Of a stretch of 64,000 bases of DNA, positions 18,656 through 28,136 are shown in pieces. The translations under genes and the position numbers were made by a program. Every line of letters starts with the position of its first letter. The stretch's first letter is position 1. The stretch is taken from NCBI GenBank assembly GCA_027622375.1, contig JAQCAB010000006.1:1-64000 (forward strand), given 5' to 3'. This DNA comes from Bacteroidota bacterium (GTDB lineage: Bacteria; Bacteroidota; Ignavibacteria; UBA10030; UBA8401). The notes below the pieces were generated by a model. It was not told the origin of the DNA. It worked only from the letters and a program-made list of their open reading frames with translations, and did no database searches.

Positions 18656-19392
18656 TGCCGAATATTTATAAAAAATTAAAAACAATCGCGAAAACAAGAG
18701 GTGGTTATTTTATTTTAATTGATCCCGAAAAAATTCCTGATAATTTATCTAAATTCCTCTCTCATGCGATGGACGCAAATGTTGATGCCTTTTTAATTGG
18801 TGGCAGCACCTTAAAACAATTTGATTTAAACGAATTATCTTTAAAAATAAAAAAAGAAACATCTATCCCTGTTTTAATATTTCCATCTGGCACACATCAA
18901 ATTTCGCAATATGCAGATGCAATTCTTTATCTTTCGTTTTTGCAAAGCCACGATCCATATTTTATAATTGGCGCACAAGTTGAAGCAGTTCCAATTGTTC
19001 GTAATTTAAAATTAGAAACAATTTCTACAGCATATTTATTAATTGATTCGGGAAATGTTTCATCCGCTCAAAGATTAACAAATGTAAAACCATTTTCGCG
19101 TAATGATGTAAGTGCGGTAACAAATTATTCAATCGCTGCAGAGATCTTAGGATTTCAATTTTTGTATCTTGAAGGAGGAAGTGGCGCAAAATTTTCTATC
19201 CCAAATAATATAATCGCTTTTATTCGAAAAGAAATTACAATCCCCATAATTGTTGGTGGCGGAATTAAAAAACCTGAAGATGCTCGCGAAAAAATTAATT
19301 CGGGAGCAAATTTTGTTGTTATCGGAAATTTATTTGAAAATAATAATTCATATTCTTTATTTAAAGAATTTGCAGAAGCAATTCACATTTAA
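18655..19392 (+). CDS. Geranylgeranylglyceryl phosphate synthase family (PcrB/GGGPS)
   Basis: A TIM-barrel prenyltransferase, 245 residues, that couples an isoprenoid diphosphate to sn-glycerol-1-phosphate. Visible signatures are ILIDPEK near residue 21, the IGGST phosphate loop, FPSGTHQIS, YLEGGSGA and IVGGGIKKPEDA at the standard phosphate-binding positions. In archaea this is the first committed step of ether-lipid synthesis; homologues in FCB bacteria have been linked to a possible archaeal-type lipid pathway. It is translationally coupled to alaS and is 8 bp ahead of gmhA. Product chain length cannot be told from sequence by eye. No DGGGP synthase or G1P dehydrogenase is in the window. 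Confidence 0.9.
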   Translation: MPNIYKKLKTIAKTRGGYFILIDPEKIPDNLSKFLSHAMDANVDAFLIGGSTLKQFDLNELSLKIKKETSIPVLIFPSGTHQISQYADAILYLSFLQSHDPYFIIGAQVEAVPIVRNLKLETISTAYLLIDSGNVSSAQRLTNVKPFSRNDVSAVTNYSIAAEILGFQFLYLEGGSGAKFSIPNNIIAFIRKEITIPIIVGGGIKKPEDAREKINSGANFVVIGNLFENNNSYSLFKEFAEAIHI

Positions 19393-19400
19393 AAAATATT

Positions 19401-20006
19401 ATGGCACATTTACCATTAACTTTAGTTTATAGACAAAATTTTATTTTGGAATCTTTGAAGGAAAGCTCCGATCTCAAAAAAAAGATTTCTGAAACTTGCA
19501 CAGCGGAAATCTCGCAAGCAATTGATAAAATTATTTTTGCACTCAAGAACAAAAAAAAGATTTTACTTTGCGGAAATGGTGGTAGTGCTGCCGATGCTCA
19601 ACATCTTGCAACTGAATTTGTAATACGATTAAATCCTAAAATAAAAAGACCAGCTATACCTGCAATTGCACTTTCTACAGATTCATCAAATTTAACTGCG
19701 GGTGCAAATGATATTGGTTACGATAATGTTTTTGCTAGATCTGTTGAAGCTTTGGGTAACGAAGGAGATATTTTAATTGGAATTACAACAAGTGGAAATT
19801 CTGAAAGTGTAAATAATGCATTTAAAATTGCTCGAGAGAAAAAAATTATTACAATCGGTTTTTTAGGAAAAGATGGTGGAAATTCAAAAAATTTATGTGA
19901 TGTTGCAATTATTGTACCTTCAAATGACACACAAAGAATTCAGGAATGCCACATAACAATTGGTCATATTATTTTTCAAGAAGTTGAACAAGAGATGTTT
20001 GGTTAA
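19401..20006 (+). CDS. gmhA: Phosphoheptose isomerase
   Basis: Converts sedoheptulose 7-phosphate to D-glycero-D-manno-heptose 7-phosphate, the first step to ADP-heptose for LPS inner core. The SIS domain shows LLCGNGGSAADAQHLATEF and GITTSGNSESV, and the C-terminal IQECHITIGHI carries the expected metal-binding His/Glu region. The length of 201 residues is normal. It lies between the GGGP synthase (8 bp gap) and recR (2 bp gap). DiaA-like SIS proteins are similar, but the ATEFVIR segment favours GmhA. Confidence 0.92.
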   Translation: MAHLPLTLVYRQNFILESLKESSDLKKKISETCTAEISQAIDKIIFALKNKKKILLCGNGGSAADAQHLATEFVIRLNPKIKRPAIPAIALSTDSSNLTAGANDIGYDNVFARSVEALGNEGDILIGITTSGNSESVNNAFKIAREKKIITIGFLGKDGGNSKNLCDVAIIVPSNDTQRIQECHITIGHIIFQEVEQEMFG

Positions 20007-20008
20007 AA

Positions 20009-20608
20009 ATGATATACACTTCTGAATCTTTTGAACAATTAGTTGAGCATTTTACAAAACTTCCTGGAATTGGTAGAAAAACTGCGCAACGACTCGCACT
20101 TTTTATTTTAAAAATGAATCACGAAGAAGTAAATCAATTTGCAACTTCACTTATAAATGTAAAAGAAAAAATAAGATATTGTTCAAGTTGTTGTAATATT
20201 ACTGAACAAAACCCTTGTCCAGTTTGCTCAAGCACAAAAAGAATTAATTCATTAATTTGCGTTGTTGAAGAACCAAATGATCTTTTGGCTATCGAACGAA
20301 CGAATGATTATAATGGTTTGTATCATGTTTTGGGAGGCGCATTATCACCACTTGATAATATTACTCCTGAACAATTAAAAATAAAAGAGTTACTCCGAAG
20401 GTTTGAAAATCAGGATATTGAAGAAATAATTTTAGCATTAAATCCGACAATTGAAGGAGAAACAACATCGCTTTATTTAGCTCGATTATTAAAACCGTTG
20501 GGAATAAAAATTTCTAGAATTGCGCGCGGCATTCCAATTGGTGCAAGTTTGGAGTTTACAGATGATGCAACTTTATCACGAGCGCTAGAAGGACGTGTTG
20601 CATTATAA
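20009..20608 (+). CDS. recR: Recombination mediator RecR
   Basis: Works with RecF/RecO to load RecA on gapped DNA. The 199-residue protein has the helix-hairpin-helix LPGIGRKTAQRLAL, a zinc finger beginning CSSC and closing CPVC (about residues 57-72), and the Toprim domain ICVVEEPNDLLAIE with LNPTIEGETTSLYLA. Its C-terminus RALEGR is typical. Its end overlaps the start of the next lipoprotein frame by 14 bp. No recF or recO is nearby. Confidence 0.95.
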   Translation: MIYTSESFEQLVEHFTKLPGIGRKTAQRLALFILKMNHEEVNQFATSLINVKEKIRYCSSCCNITEQNPCPVCSSTKRINSLICVVEEPNDLLAIERTNDYNGLYHVLGGALSPLDNITPEQLKIKELLRRFENQDIEEIILALNPTIEGETTSLYLARLLKPLGIKISRIARGIPIGASLEFTDDATLSRALEGRVAL

Positions 20609-21185
20609 TTTTTCCACATTAATAATTTTTTCAATTTTATTTTTATCGTGCGATATTTTTTCTACTCGTACTCCCGAAGATCCATTAATTGAAGGAAATA
20701 CAAATCCGCCAGCTACAACTCCTCAACTTGTTATTTCGAATTTTATATCATCATTACAGAATAAAAATATTTTAGATTACGAATCACTATTTTCAGATAC
20801 TTTACAAGGAGGAAGATTATTTAAATTTAATCCAACTTCTTCTGCAAAAAATAGGTTTGGTAATTTATTTCAAGACTGGAATAAATATTCAGAAAAACAA
20901 TTTATCACAAAATTATTTAGCTCACTAAATAAATCATCTAGTCCAAATTTAACACTTTCAAGTTCTCTTTATGAATATACTTATTCCGATTCTGCAAGAT
21001 TTTCATCAAATTATATTTTAACTGTAAATCATAATAGCACTTCAATCTCAACAAAATTCAATGGAAAATTTTATTTATTATTAAGTAAAAATAAATCAAA
21101 TATTTGGAGCATCTCAACTTGGGATGATTTTGAGTCGAGTAAAGATTCAAGTTTTAGTGATTGCAAAGGAGCTTTCAGCCAATAA
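20595..21185 (+). CDS. Predicted lipoprotein, possibly NTF2-like
   Basis: A 196-residue product with a short signal peptide ending in the lipobox L-F-L-S-C at about residue 19. No ATG is available; GTG at 20595 or TTG at 20598, inside the end of recR, must start it. The body has the helix then curved-sheet pattern of NTF2-like proteins and ends with WSISTWDDFE, resembling the WKISRWRDES ending of the next gene. I therefore suspect the two are distant paralogues. Function unknown. Its stop overlaps the next ATG (TAATG at 21183-21187). Confidence 0.65.
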   Translation: MLHYNFSTLIIFSILFLSCDIFSTRTPEDPLIEGNTNPPATTPQLVISNFISSLQNKNILDYESLFSDTLQGGRLFKFNPTSSAKNRFGNLFQDWNKYSEKQFITKLFSSLNKSSSPNLTLSSSLYEYTYSDSARFSSNYILTVNHNSTSISTKFNGKFYLLLSKNKSNIWSISTWDDFESSKDSSFSDCKGAFSQ

Positions 21186-21685
21186 TGAAGTTACTTTTAA
21201 TAAGTATATTTTTATTTTTTACTTCATGCGTAAATCCTTTTGCGCCAAAATTAGATTTTGAAAACTTTGGTTCATCTGCAATTTTGAGCGATCAAAAAGA
21301 TATTGAAGGAGTTTTGCATAATTTTAAACAAGCATATTTATTTAAAGACACAACTATTTATGGAAAACTTTTTACTCCAGAATTTATTTTTATATTCAGA
21401 GATTATGATAAAAACACAGAAGTTTTTTGGTCACGGGATGAAGAATTACGAACAACAAATGGTTTATTCCAAAATGCTCAACATTTTGAATTAATTTGGA
21501 ATCAAACAATTTCTTCGCACGAGGATTCATTATTAATGCAACTTGTAAAAAGTTTTAACTTAACTGTAACTTTTAATCCGAATGATATTGTCAGAGTAAA
21601 TGGTTATGCAAATTTTACTTTTTCTCGTGAGTCAATATTAGAGAAATGGAAAATATCACGTTGGCGCGATGAATCAAATTTTTAA
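21185..21685 (+). CDS. Predicted lipoprotein, possibly NTF2-like
   Basis: A 166-residue lipoprotein starting at the ATG that overlaps the preceding stop. The signal peptide ends in F-F-T-S-C (Cys at about residue 15). The mature protein has an early amphipathic helix (VLHNFKQAYLFKD), a loop (IYGKLFTPEF), then strands ending WKISRWRDES, compatible with an NTF2/SnoaL-like fold. No catalytic signature is evident. It is coupled to its neighbour and lies 5 bp ahead of ftsX, so a cell-envelope role is plausible but unproven. Confidence 0.7.
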   Translation: MKLLLISIFLFFTSCVNPFAPKLDFENFGSSAILSDQKDIEGVLHNFKQAYLFKDTTIYGKLFTPEFIFIFRDYDKNTEVFWSRDEELRTTNGLFQNAQHFELIWNQTISSHEDSLLMQLVKSFNLTVTFNPNDIVRVNGYANFTFSRESILEKWKISRWRDESNF

Positions 21686-21690
21686 ATTTT

Positions 21691-22548
21691 ATGAATCTTA
21701 AATATTTAATTAAAGAAGGTTTTTCAGGATTCCAAAAAGCTCGGTTTAATGTTTTGGCTTCGATTTTTAGTATTGCTCTTGCTTTAATTTTAATTGGGGG
21801 ATATTTCATCATTCAAACTAATATAAATAACATTGTAACTATGTTGCGCGATAAAGTGGAGTTGGAAGTTTTTATAAATGACGCTGAGACAGATTATTTA
21901 AAAATTGAAAATTTGATTTCTAAAATTAATGGAGTAAATAAAGTTACTTTTATCTCAAAAAATGAAGCAGCAAATATTTTTAAAAATGAGTTTGGCGAAG
22001 AAATTAATTCTGTTTTAGAATTTAATCCACTACCAGCATCTTTCAGAGTTTCTTTAAAAAATGACTATAAAAAGTCAAAAAGTGCTTCATTAATCTCAAG
22101 TCAAATTCAATTAATTCAAGGTGTTGAAAAAGTAATTTATCGTAAAAAATTATTGGAATATATCGACAGTAGATCAAAACTTTTAACAACAATAAGTTTA
22201 GGAATTGGAGGAATTTTATTATTTGTAAGTTTTGGTTTTGTGGTAAACACAATTAGGCTCGCAATATCAGCTAAAAGAAAAACGATCGAAACTATGAAGC
22301 TTGTTGGCGCAACAAACTCTTTTATCAGATTACCATTTATTATTGAAGGAATTTTTCAAGGAATTTTGGGAAGTACAATTGCACTTGGAGTAATTATTTT
22401 AGGACTTTATTTATTTTCAGAATTTGTAACTCGTGAATTAAAAGAAATTATTTTTCTTCCAACATCTTTTATTTCAATTCTATATTCTCTTGGAATTATT
22501 TTAGGTTGGCTCGGTAGTTTTATTGGAGTGAGACGCTTTTTAAAATAA
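21691..22548 (+). CDS. ftsX: Cell division protein FtsX
   Basis: An integral membrane permease-like protein that with FtsE couples divisome state to peptidoglycan hydrolases. The 285 residues contain a first TM segment (about 24-45), a periplasmic domain with KVELEVFIND and PLPASFRVSL, then three TM segments including the MKLVGATNSFIRLPFIIEG loop typical of FtsX. It is the last gene of the clpS operon and converges on sdhB with only 2 bp between stop codons. No ftsE is present in the window. Confidence 0.93.
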   Translation: MNLKYLIKEGFSGFQKARFNVLASIFSIALALILIGGYFIIQTNINNIVTMLRDKVELEVFINDAETDYLKIENLISKINGVNKVTFISKNEAANIFKNEFGEEINSVLEFNPLPASFRVSLKNDYKKSKSASLISSQIQLIQGVEKVIYRKKLLEYIDSRSKLLTTISLGIGGILLFVSFGFVVNTIRLAISAKRKTIETMKLVGATNSFIRLPFIIEGIFQGILGSTIALGVIILGLYLFSEFVTRELKEIIFLPTSFISILYSLGIILGWLGSFIGVRRFLK

Positions 22549-22550
22549 AT

Positions 22551-23288
22551 TTATAAATTCGCTTTTATAAAATATTTATTTAATCTAGCAATATTTGTAA
22601 CCGAGATTTCTTTCGGACATTCAGCTTCGCATGCATAAGTATTTGAGCAAGAGCCAAATTTTTCTTCATCCATTTGTGCAACTAATTTAATAACTCTTTC
22701 ATCATTTTCTATTTTCCCTTGTGGTAATAATCCCAAATGAGAAATTTTTGCAGATACAAAAAGCATTGCTGAACTATTCGGGCATGCAGCAACACATGCT
22801 CCGCAACCAATACATGCTGCAGCATCCATCGATAAATCTGAATCTTCTTTTTTAATTGGAATTGCATTCCCATCCGGGATTCCACCAGTTTTTGCAGAAA
22901 TATATCCACCAACTTGAAGAATTCTATCAAAAGCTGATCGATCAATCATTAAATCTTTAATTACTGGAAAACCTTCCGCGCGAAAAGGTTCAATAATAAT
23001 TGTATCTCCATCTTTAAATGAACGCATGTGAAGTTGGCAAGTTGCAATTCCGCTACCCGGTCCATGCGCTCTTCCATTTATCATAAAACCGCAGCTGCCG
23101 CAAATACCTTCTCTGCAATCATGATCGAATGCAATTGTATCTTCACTTTTTTTTATAAGTTCTTCATTTAGGACATCAAGCATTTCCAAAAATGACATGT
23201 GTTCGCTAACATCATCAATTTTATAATTGACAAATTTCCCTTTTGCAGAATTATTTTGTTGGCGCCAAACTTTTAAATTAAGTTTCAT
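22551..23288 (-). CDS. sdhB: Succinate dehydrogenase/fumarate reductase iron-sulfur subunit
   Basis: Electron-transfer subunit of complex II, 245 residues. The N-terminal [2Fe-2S] domain shows [16 protein letters not shown] and a later Cys in ATCQLHM. The C-terminal domain shows [13 protein letters not shown] for [4Fe-4S] and [15 protein letters not shown] for the second cubane-type site. Its start overlaps the sdhA stop by one base. Gene order C-A-B and the single membrane subunit fit the Bacteroidota type B complex. Whether it runs mainly as dehydrogenase or reductase cannot be told. Confidence 0.95.
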   Translation of the reverse strand: MKLNLKVWRQQNNSAKGKFVNYKIDDVSEHMSFLEMLDVLNEELIKKSEDTIAFDHDCREGICGSCGFMINGRAHGPGSGIATCQLHMRSFKDGDTIIIEPFRAEGFPVIKDLMIDRSAFDRILQVGGYISAKTGGIPDGNAIPIKKEDSDLSMDAAACIGCGACVAACPNSSAMLFVSAKISHLGLLPQGKIENDERVIKLVAQMDEEKFGSCSNTYACEAECPKEISVTNIARLNKYFIKANL

Positions 23289-25198
23289 TATTTATAACTT
23301 CTTTGAGTTAAGGAAACATTTTCAAATTCTAATTTCTCTTTGTGGAGTTTTTCTTTTTTATTTTCTCCTTTAAATTCCCAAGCGGATACATATGTAAATT
23401 TTTTATCATTTCGCATTGCTTCACCATCAAATTGGAATTCTTCTCTAAAATGTCCACCACAAGATTCTTGACGATTTAATGCATCTGTTGCTAATAATTC
23501 ACCTAATTCAATAAAATCTGCAACACGTTGTGCTTTTTCAATGACTGCATTAACGTTTTCTTTTTCGCCAACTATTTTTACATCACTCCAAAATTCTTTT
23601 TTTAATTTTTTAATTTGATTAATTGCTTCATTCAAACTTTTTTTACTTCTTCCCATACCAACATTATTCCACATAATTTTTCCTAATTTTTTATGGAATT
23701 CATTTACAGAAGTTTTACCTTTTATATTAAATAATTTTGAAATTATTTCTTCAACATTATTTTTTACACTTTTAATTGATGAATCAGTTAAATTAATTTT
23801 TCCAAATTTTTCTGAAGCTAAATAATTTCCAATTGTATAAGGCAAAATAAAATAACCATCAGCTAAACCTTGCATCAATGCGCTCGCTCCTAATCTATTC
23901 GCGCCATGATCCGAAAAATTTGCTTCCCCAATTACAAAAAGTCCCGGTAAATTACTCATCAAATTATAATCAACCCAAAGACCACCCATTGTGTAATGTA
24001 CTGCTGGATAAATTCTCATCGGAACATTATAAGGATCTTCAGCAGTAATTTGCTTATACATATCAAAAAGATTTCCATATTTCTGTTTGATAGTTTCTTT
24101 GCCAAGTCTTTTAATTGAATCAACAAAATCTAAATAAACTGCCATTTTAGTTTCGCCAACTCCAAATCCATTATCGCAAATTTCTTTAGCTCGGCGAGAT
24201 GCAATATCACGGGGAACTAAATTGCCGAAAGATGGATATAATCTTTCTAAATAATAATCACGTTCATTTTCTGGAATTTCATTCGGTTTGCGTAAATCAT
24301 TTTTCTTTTTTGGAACCCAAATTCGTCCATCATTTCTTAAACTTTCGCTCATCAAAGTTAATTTTGATTGATAATCACCACTTACAGGAATGCAAGTTGG
24401 ATGAATTTGAGTGTAACATGGATTTGCAAAAAATGCGCCACGTTTATGTGCGCGCCAAATTGCAGTTGCGTTACTTGCATTTGCATTTGTGGATAAATAA
24501 AAAACATTTCCATAGCCACCAGTAGCAAGCACAACTGCATCAGCTGTATAAGTTTCAATTTTACCATTTACTAAATTACGAACTACAATACCACGCGCTT
24601 TTCCATCATGCAAAATTAAATCAAGCATTTCTCTTCGTGGAAAGAAAGTAATTTTTTTCTCATTCACTTGTCTTAGTAAAGCTTGATACGCTCCCAAAAG
24701 TAATTGCTGACCAGTTTGTCCACGAGCATAAAAAGTTCTTGAAACCTGTGCGCCACCAAAAGATCTATTATCTAAATAACCTGCATAATCTCTTGCAAAT
24801 GGCACACCTTGTGCTACGCATTGATCTATAATCGATCCACTTACTTCTGCTAATCGATATACATTCGCCTCTCGTGCGCGATAATCGCCCCCTTTAATTG
24901 TGTCGTAAAATAATCTCCAAACACTGTCACCATCATTTGCATAATTTTTTGGTGCATTAATTCCACCTTGAGCTGCAATACTGTGAGCTCTTCGTGGTGA
25001 CTCATGATAACTGAAAGATAAAACATTGTATCCAAGTTCTGCAAAAGATGCAGCAGCTGATGAACCAGCCAATCCTGTTCCAACGACTATAATTTTATAT
25101 TTTCTGCGGTTTGCAGGATTTACAAGTTTTAAATTAAAACGATGTGAAGTCCATTTTTTTTCTAAAGGACCTGCCGGGATTTTTGAGTCTAAAATCAT
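23288..25198 (-). CDS. sdhA: Succinate dehydrogenase/fumarate reductase flavoprotein subunit
   Basis: Catalytic FAD subunit, 636 residues. The Rossmann start is [13 protein letters not shown]. The His in [13 protein letters not shown] is the expected covalent FAD attachment site. [10 protein letters not shown] and [14 protein letters not shown] form the substrate and FAD site, and [12 protein letters not shown] is in the C-terminal helical part. It sits in frame between sdhC and sdhB with one-base overlaps on both sides, so the three subunits are almost certainly coupled. Confidence 0.96.
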   Translation of the reverse strand: MILDSKIPAGPLEKKWTSHRFNLKLVNPANRRKYKIIVVGTGLAGSSAAASFAELGYNVLSFSYHESPRRAHSIAAQGGINAPKNYANDGDSVWRLFYDTIKGGDYRAREANVYRLAEVSGSIIDQCVAQGVPFARDYAGYLDNRSFGGAQVSRTFYARGQTGQQLLLGAYQALLRQVNEKKITFFPRREMLDLILHDGKARGIVVRNLVNGKIETYTADAVVLATGGYGNVFYLSTNANASNATAIWRAHKRGAFFANPCYTQIHPTCIPVSGDYQSKLTLMSESLRNDGRIWVPKKKNDLRKPNEIPENERDYYLERLYPSFGNLVPRDIASRRAKEICDNGFGVGETKMAVYLDFVDSIKRLGKETIKQKYGNLFDMYKQITAEDPYNVPMRIYPAVHYTMGGLWVDYNLMSNLPGLFVIGEANFSDHGANRLGASALMQGLADGYFILPYTIGNYLASEKFGKINLTDSSIKSVKNNVEEIISKLFNIKGKTSVNEFHKKLGKIMWNNVGMGRSKKSLNEAINQIKKLKKEFWSDVKIVGEKENVNAVIEKAQRVADFIELGELLATDALNRQESCGGHFREEFQFDGEAMRNDKKFTYVSAWEFKGENKKEKLHKEKLEFENVSLTQRSYK

Positions 25199-25848
25199 TA
25201 TTTATTTAAAAATATATAAATTGGCATACTTGCAAATAAAATTGGAATGATAAACCAAAATATAAATGAAAAAATATTTATTATAGTATTATAGTTTGAG
25301 TTTTTAATTCCGAGTGTTTGAAATGCTGATTGAAAACCATGTTTAAGATGCATTGCAAGTAATAGCATCGAAAAAATATAAAAACCAGTGTAATATAAAT
25401 TACTGAAACTTGTTAAAATTAATTTGTATTGCGAAGTTGCTCCTAAAAATCTTGCTTCAAACCAAAAAGTTCTTAAATGAATTATTAAAAAGATTAAAAC
25501 TAAAACCGCACTCAATCTCATTATTCTTGATTCAAAAGTAGTTGTTTCACTTAATTTATATTTTTTATAATTTTTTGGACGAAGTTTTCTATTTGTGAAA
25601 GTTAAAAGCAAACCAACATAAATATGTAATAAAATAAAGGCAAATAAGCCGATTTCAATAGTTCGGATTATTAAATTTGTTGACATGAAATGGGAATATA
25701 AATCAAACGAAACTCCATTATCATTTTTAAAAAGTAAAAGATTTCCACTTACATGAATAATTAAAAATGAACAAAGGAAAAGCCCCGTTAAGCTCATTAA
25801 AATTTTTTTACCTACAGATGAAGTTAAAAAAGAATTAACGATTTTCAT
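25198..25848 (-). CDS. sdhC: Succinate dehydrogenase cytochrome b subunit (type B)
   Basis: A 216-residue membrane anchor with five hydrophobic segments. Candidate haem ligands are the His in [30 protein letters not shown] and [11 protein letters not shown], in line with the di-haem type B subunit of Bacteroidota and epsilon-proteobacteria. It begins the sdhCAB operon. Upstream on the minus strand lies TATTTTTG (25879-25886), which fits the Bacteroidota TAnnTTTG -7 element, but I found no well-placed -33 partner. The cyclase gene ends 67 bp upstream in the same direction, so read-through is possible. Confidence 0.9.
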   Translation of the reverse strand: MKIVNSFLTSSVGKKILMSLTGLFLCSFLIIHVSGNLLLFKNDNGVSFDLYSHFMSTNLIIRTIEIGLFAFILLHIYVGLLLTFTNRKLRPKNYKKYKLSETTTFESRIMRLSAVLVLIFLIIHLRTFWFEARFLGATSQYKLILTSFSNLYYTGFYIFSMLLLAMHLKHGFQSAFQTLGIKNSNYNTIINIFSFIFWFIIPILFASMPIYIFLNK

Positions 25849-25914
25849 TTCAAGAATTTAAGTAGGATAAACTTAAAACAAAAATATTATTGTTACAAGT
25901 TGAGGAAGTACAAA

Positions 25915-28107
25915 TTATTTTTCTGTGAAAACGTAAACACCATTCCAATCATCTGCTGGTGGATTTGCAATATATTCTTTTGATCGCTTAATATACATTT
26001 CCGTAGCCATGTCATCACTTCTAATTTGTAACGCATCTTGCAATTTTGAAATAGCAGAATTAAATTCCCTTTTTTTGTAAAGTTCTAACGCCACTAAATA
26101 TTTTTCTCTAAAATTCATCATTGCATCATCTGTTTTATCAGTTGCTAACGCCATTAACTCGTAAATTCTGACTGGTTTGGTTTTGCCAACAACAACAATA
26201 AAATCTAATTCGCGTACAATAACTTTATCTTCAACTTTTTTATTTGTGAATTCTGTAATGCAAATGTAAGTTCCATACTTTTTATTAACACCTTCAACTC
26301 GTGAACCGAGGTTTATTGTATCTCCCATAACAGTGTAATTAAATTTATTTGTTGATCCGACATTCCCAACAATTGCTCTCCCTGTATTTAACCCAACTCG
26401 TTGATAAATTAATGGAGTTCCTTCTGCTTCCCACTTGGGATGCATTGTTTTTAATTTACGCTGCATGTAAAGTGTAGTTTCGCAAGCATGATACGCATGG
26501 TTTGCATCAGGAAGTGGAGCGCCCCAAAATGCCATTATTGAGTCACCAATATATTTATCTAAAGTACCACCATTTTCCAAAACAATATTTGTCATATCAG
26601 TTAAATACTGATTTATAAGTGTAACGGTTTTTTGTGGACCAAGCATTTCTGCAATTGTTGTTGATCCTTTTATATCCGAAAATAAAACTGTGATTTCTTT
26701 TTCCTCACCACCAAGTTTTAACATTTCAGGATTATCAATTAATTTTTCAACAACCGAAGCATCAACATATTTTGTAAACATGTTTTTAATTTCTGATTTT
26801 TGTTTTCCTTCGGTTACAGAAATATATCCAACGGCTCCCGCATAAGTTAAAAAGAATGAAATTATTGCTTGTGGAAAACTTATAACTAATCCTTGGGAAA
26901 TGAATACTTCACTCACTCCAAAAAAATATGCGATCATTACAACAGTAAAATAAACACTACTCCATTTTAATGAAGTCAGCATTGAAACTAATCCAATTGA
27001 AAGAGCAAGTAATAAAGTTAAAATTATTTCAAATGATAACTTTGGATAAACTATAAAATGTTTTGTTACAATTTGGTCGTAAACATTTGCGTGAATATAA
27101 CAATTTGGTGATTTTTCTGAAATTGGTGTTGGCCCTAAATCTCCAATTGATCGTGCTGTTGGACCAACTATAACCGATGCATTTGTAAACATTGAAAGTG
27201 TTGCTGTATCATTATCTGCAAAAGCATGCAAAACGTCATACATAGAAATTTCTTTAAAAAATTTTGTCTCGCCAACATAATCGATTGAAAGCATTCCATG
27301 GTCATCAAGTGGAATTTCAATGCCGATTCCTTTTAATAATAATCCATTTTCAGATTGAAATACTTCCAGAGTTTTGATATCAATATTTAAAGAATACAAT
27401 GCAAGTGCTCCACCCAAAGTTGGATAATAATCACCACCATACTCAACAAAAAATGGTACTTTTCTTGTTATACCATCGATTGAATCAGGCAACATTGCAA
27501 CATGACCAACACCCACAGAAAGTTTTGCAAGTGAATCAAATGGCCTTTCATCAACAAAAGAACTTATTGGAAAAAATTTATAATTATCTTTTTTAGGAAC
27601 TCCATGTGGATGTAAAATTGGATATGCTTCCCAAATTATTTTTGAAGAATCTAAAGATTTATCATCTTCTGGGATAAAAGGACCGATTGCATGAATAACA
27701 TTATGCGACATATTTGAATATTGCAGAAATTGAGATTGTTCTAAATCGGTAGATTCATTTGATCGAACTTTTGGAAAAAAATAATCTACTCCGATTGCTT
27801 TTGCACCATAGCTTTCCATAATTGCAAACAAAGCGCCAAATTGATCACGCGGAATTGGATAAAGCAGTTCGTTTAATGTTGCCTCATCAATTGTAACTAC
27901 AACTAAATTATTTGTATGAGGTCGAGTTCCACGGACATTTAAATATGTGTCATAAGCTTTTTTATCGAGAGTTGAAAAAATATTCGATCCAAAAAGTTTA
28001 TCCATCAAACTCGTATGGAAAAGTGAAAAAGTAATCCCAACGCATAAAACAGGTATACTTACACCAACAAAAACTTTATAAAGTTTCTTCTTTGTGCGAG
28101 AAGTCAT
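25915..28107 (-). CDS. CHASE2-domain class III nucleotide cyclase
   Basis: A 730-residue membrane receptor cyclase. After a TM segment (about 12-30) comes an extracytoplasmic CHASE2 sensor (about 40-340; VVTIDEATLNELL and IPRDQFGAL are typical), three TM segments (about 355-440), and the cyclase domain. Metal-binding D478 (LFSDIKGST) and D522 (KYIGDSIMAFWG) are present, as is GLNTGRAIVGNVG with the transition-state region. K518 before the second Asp and T in FNYTVMGD suggest ATP as substrate. A C-terminal TPR-like tail follows. It is the last gene of a six-gene envelope operon, 29 bp after the transglutaminase-like gene. Confidence 0.9.
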   Translation of the reverse strand: MTSRTKKKLYKVFVGVSIPVLCVGITFSLFHTSLMDKLFGSNIFSTLDKKAYDTYLNVRGTRPHTNNLVVVTIDEATLNELLYPIPRDQFGALFAIMESYGAKAIGVDYFFPKVRSNESTDLEQSQFLQYSNMSHNVIHAIGPFIPEDDKSLDSSKIIWEAYPILHPHGVPKKDNYKFFPISSFVDERPFDSLAKLSVGVGHVAMLPDSIDGITRKVPFFVEYGGDYYPTLGGALALYSLNIDIKTLEVFQSENGLLLKGIGIEIPLDDHGMLSIDYVGETKFFKEISMYDVLHAFADNDTATLSMFTNASVIVGPTARSIGDLGPTPISEKSPNCYIHANVYDQIVTKHFIVYPKLSFEIILTLLLALSIGLVSMLTSLKWSSVYFTVVMIAYFFGVSEVFISQGLVISFPQAIISFFLTYAGAVGYISVTEGKQKSEIKNMFTKYVDASVVEKLIDNPEMLKLGGEEKEITVLFSDIKGSTTIAEMLGPQKTVTLINQYLTDMTNIVLENGGTLDKYIGDSIMAFWGAPLPDANHAYHACETTLYMQRKLKTMHPKWEAEGTPLIYQRVGLNTGRAIVGNVGSTNKFNYTVMGDTINLGSRVEGVNKKYGTYICITEFTNKKVEDKVIVRELDFIVVVGKTKPVRIYELMALATDKTDDAMMNFREKYLVALELYKKREFNSAISKLQDALQIRSDDMATEMYIKRSKEYIANPPADDWNGVYVFTEK

Positions 28108-28136
28108 CCAGTTATTTTTGAATAATATCTAATTTT

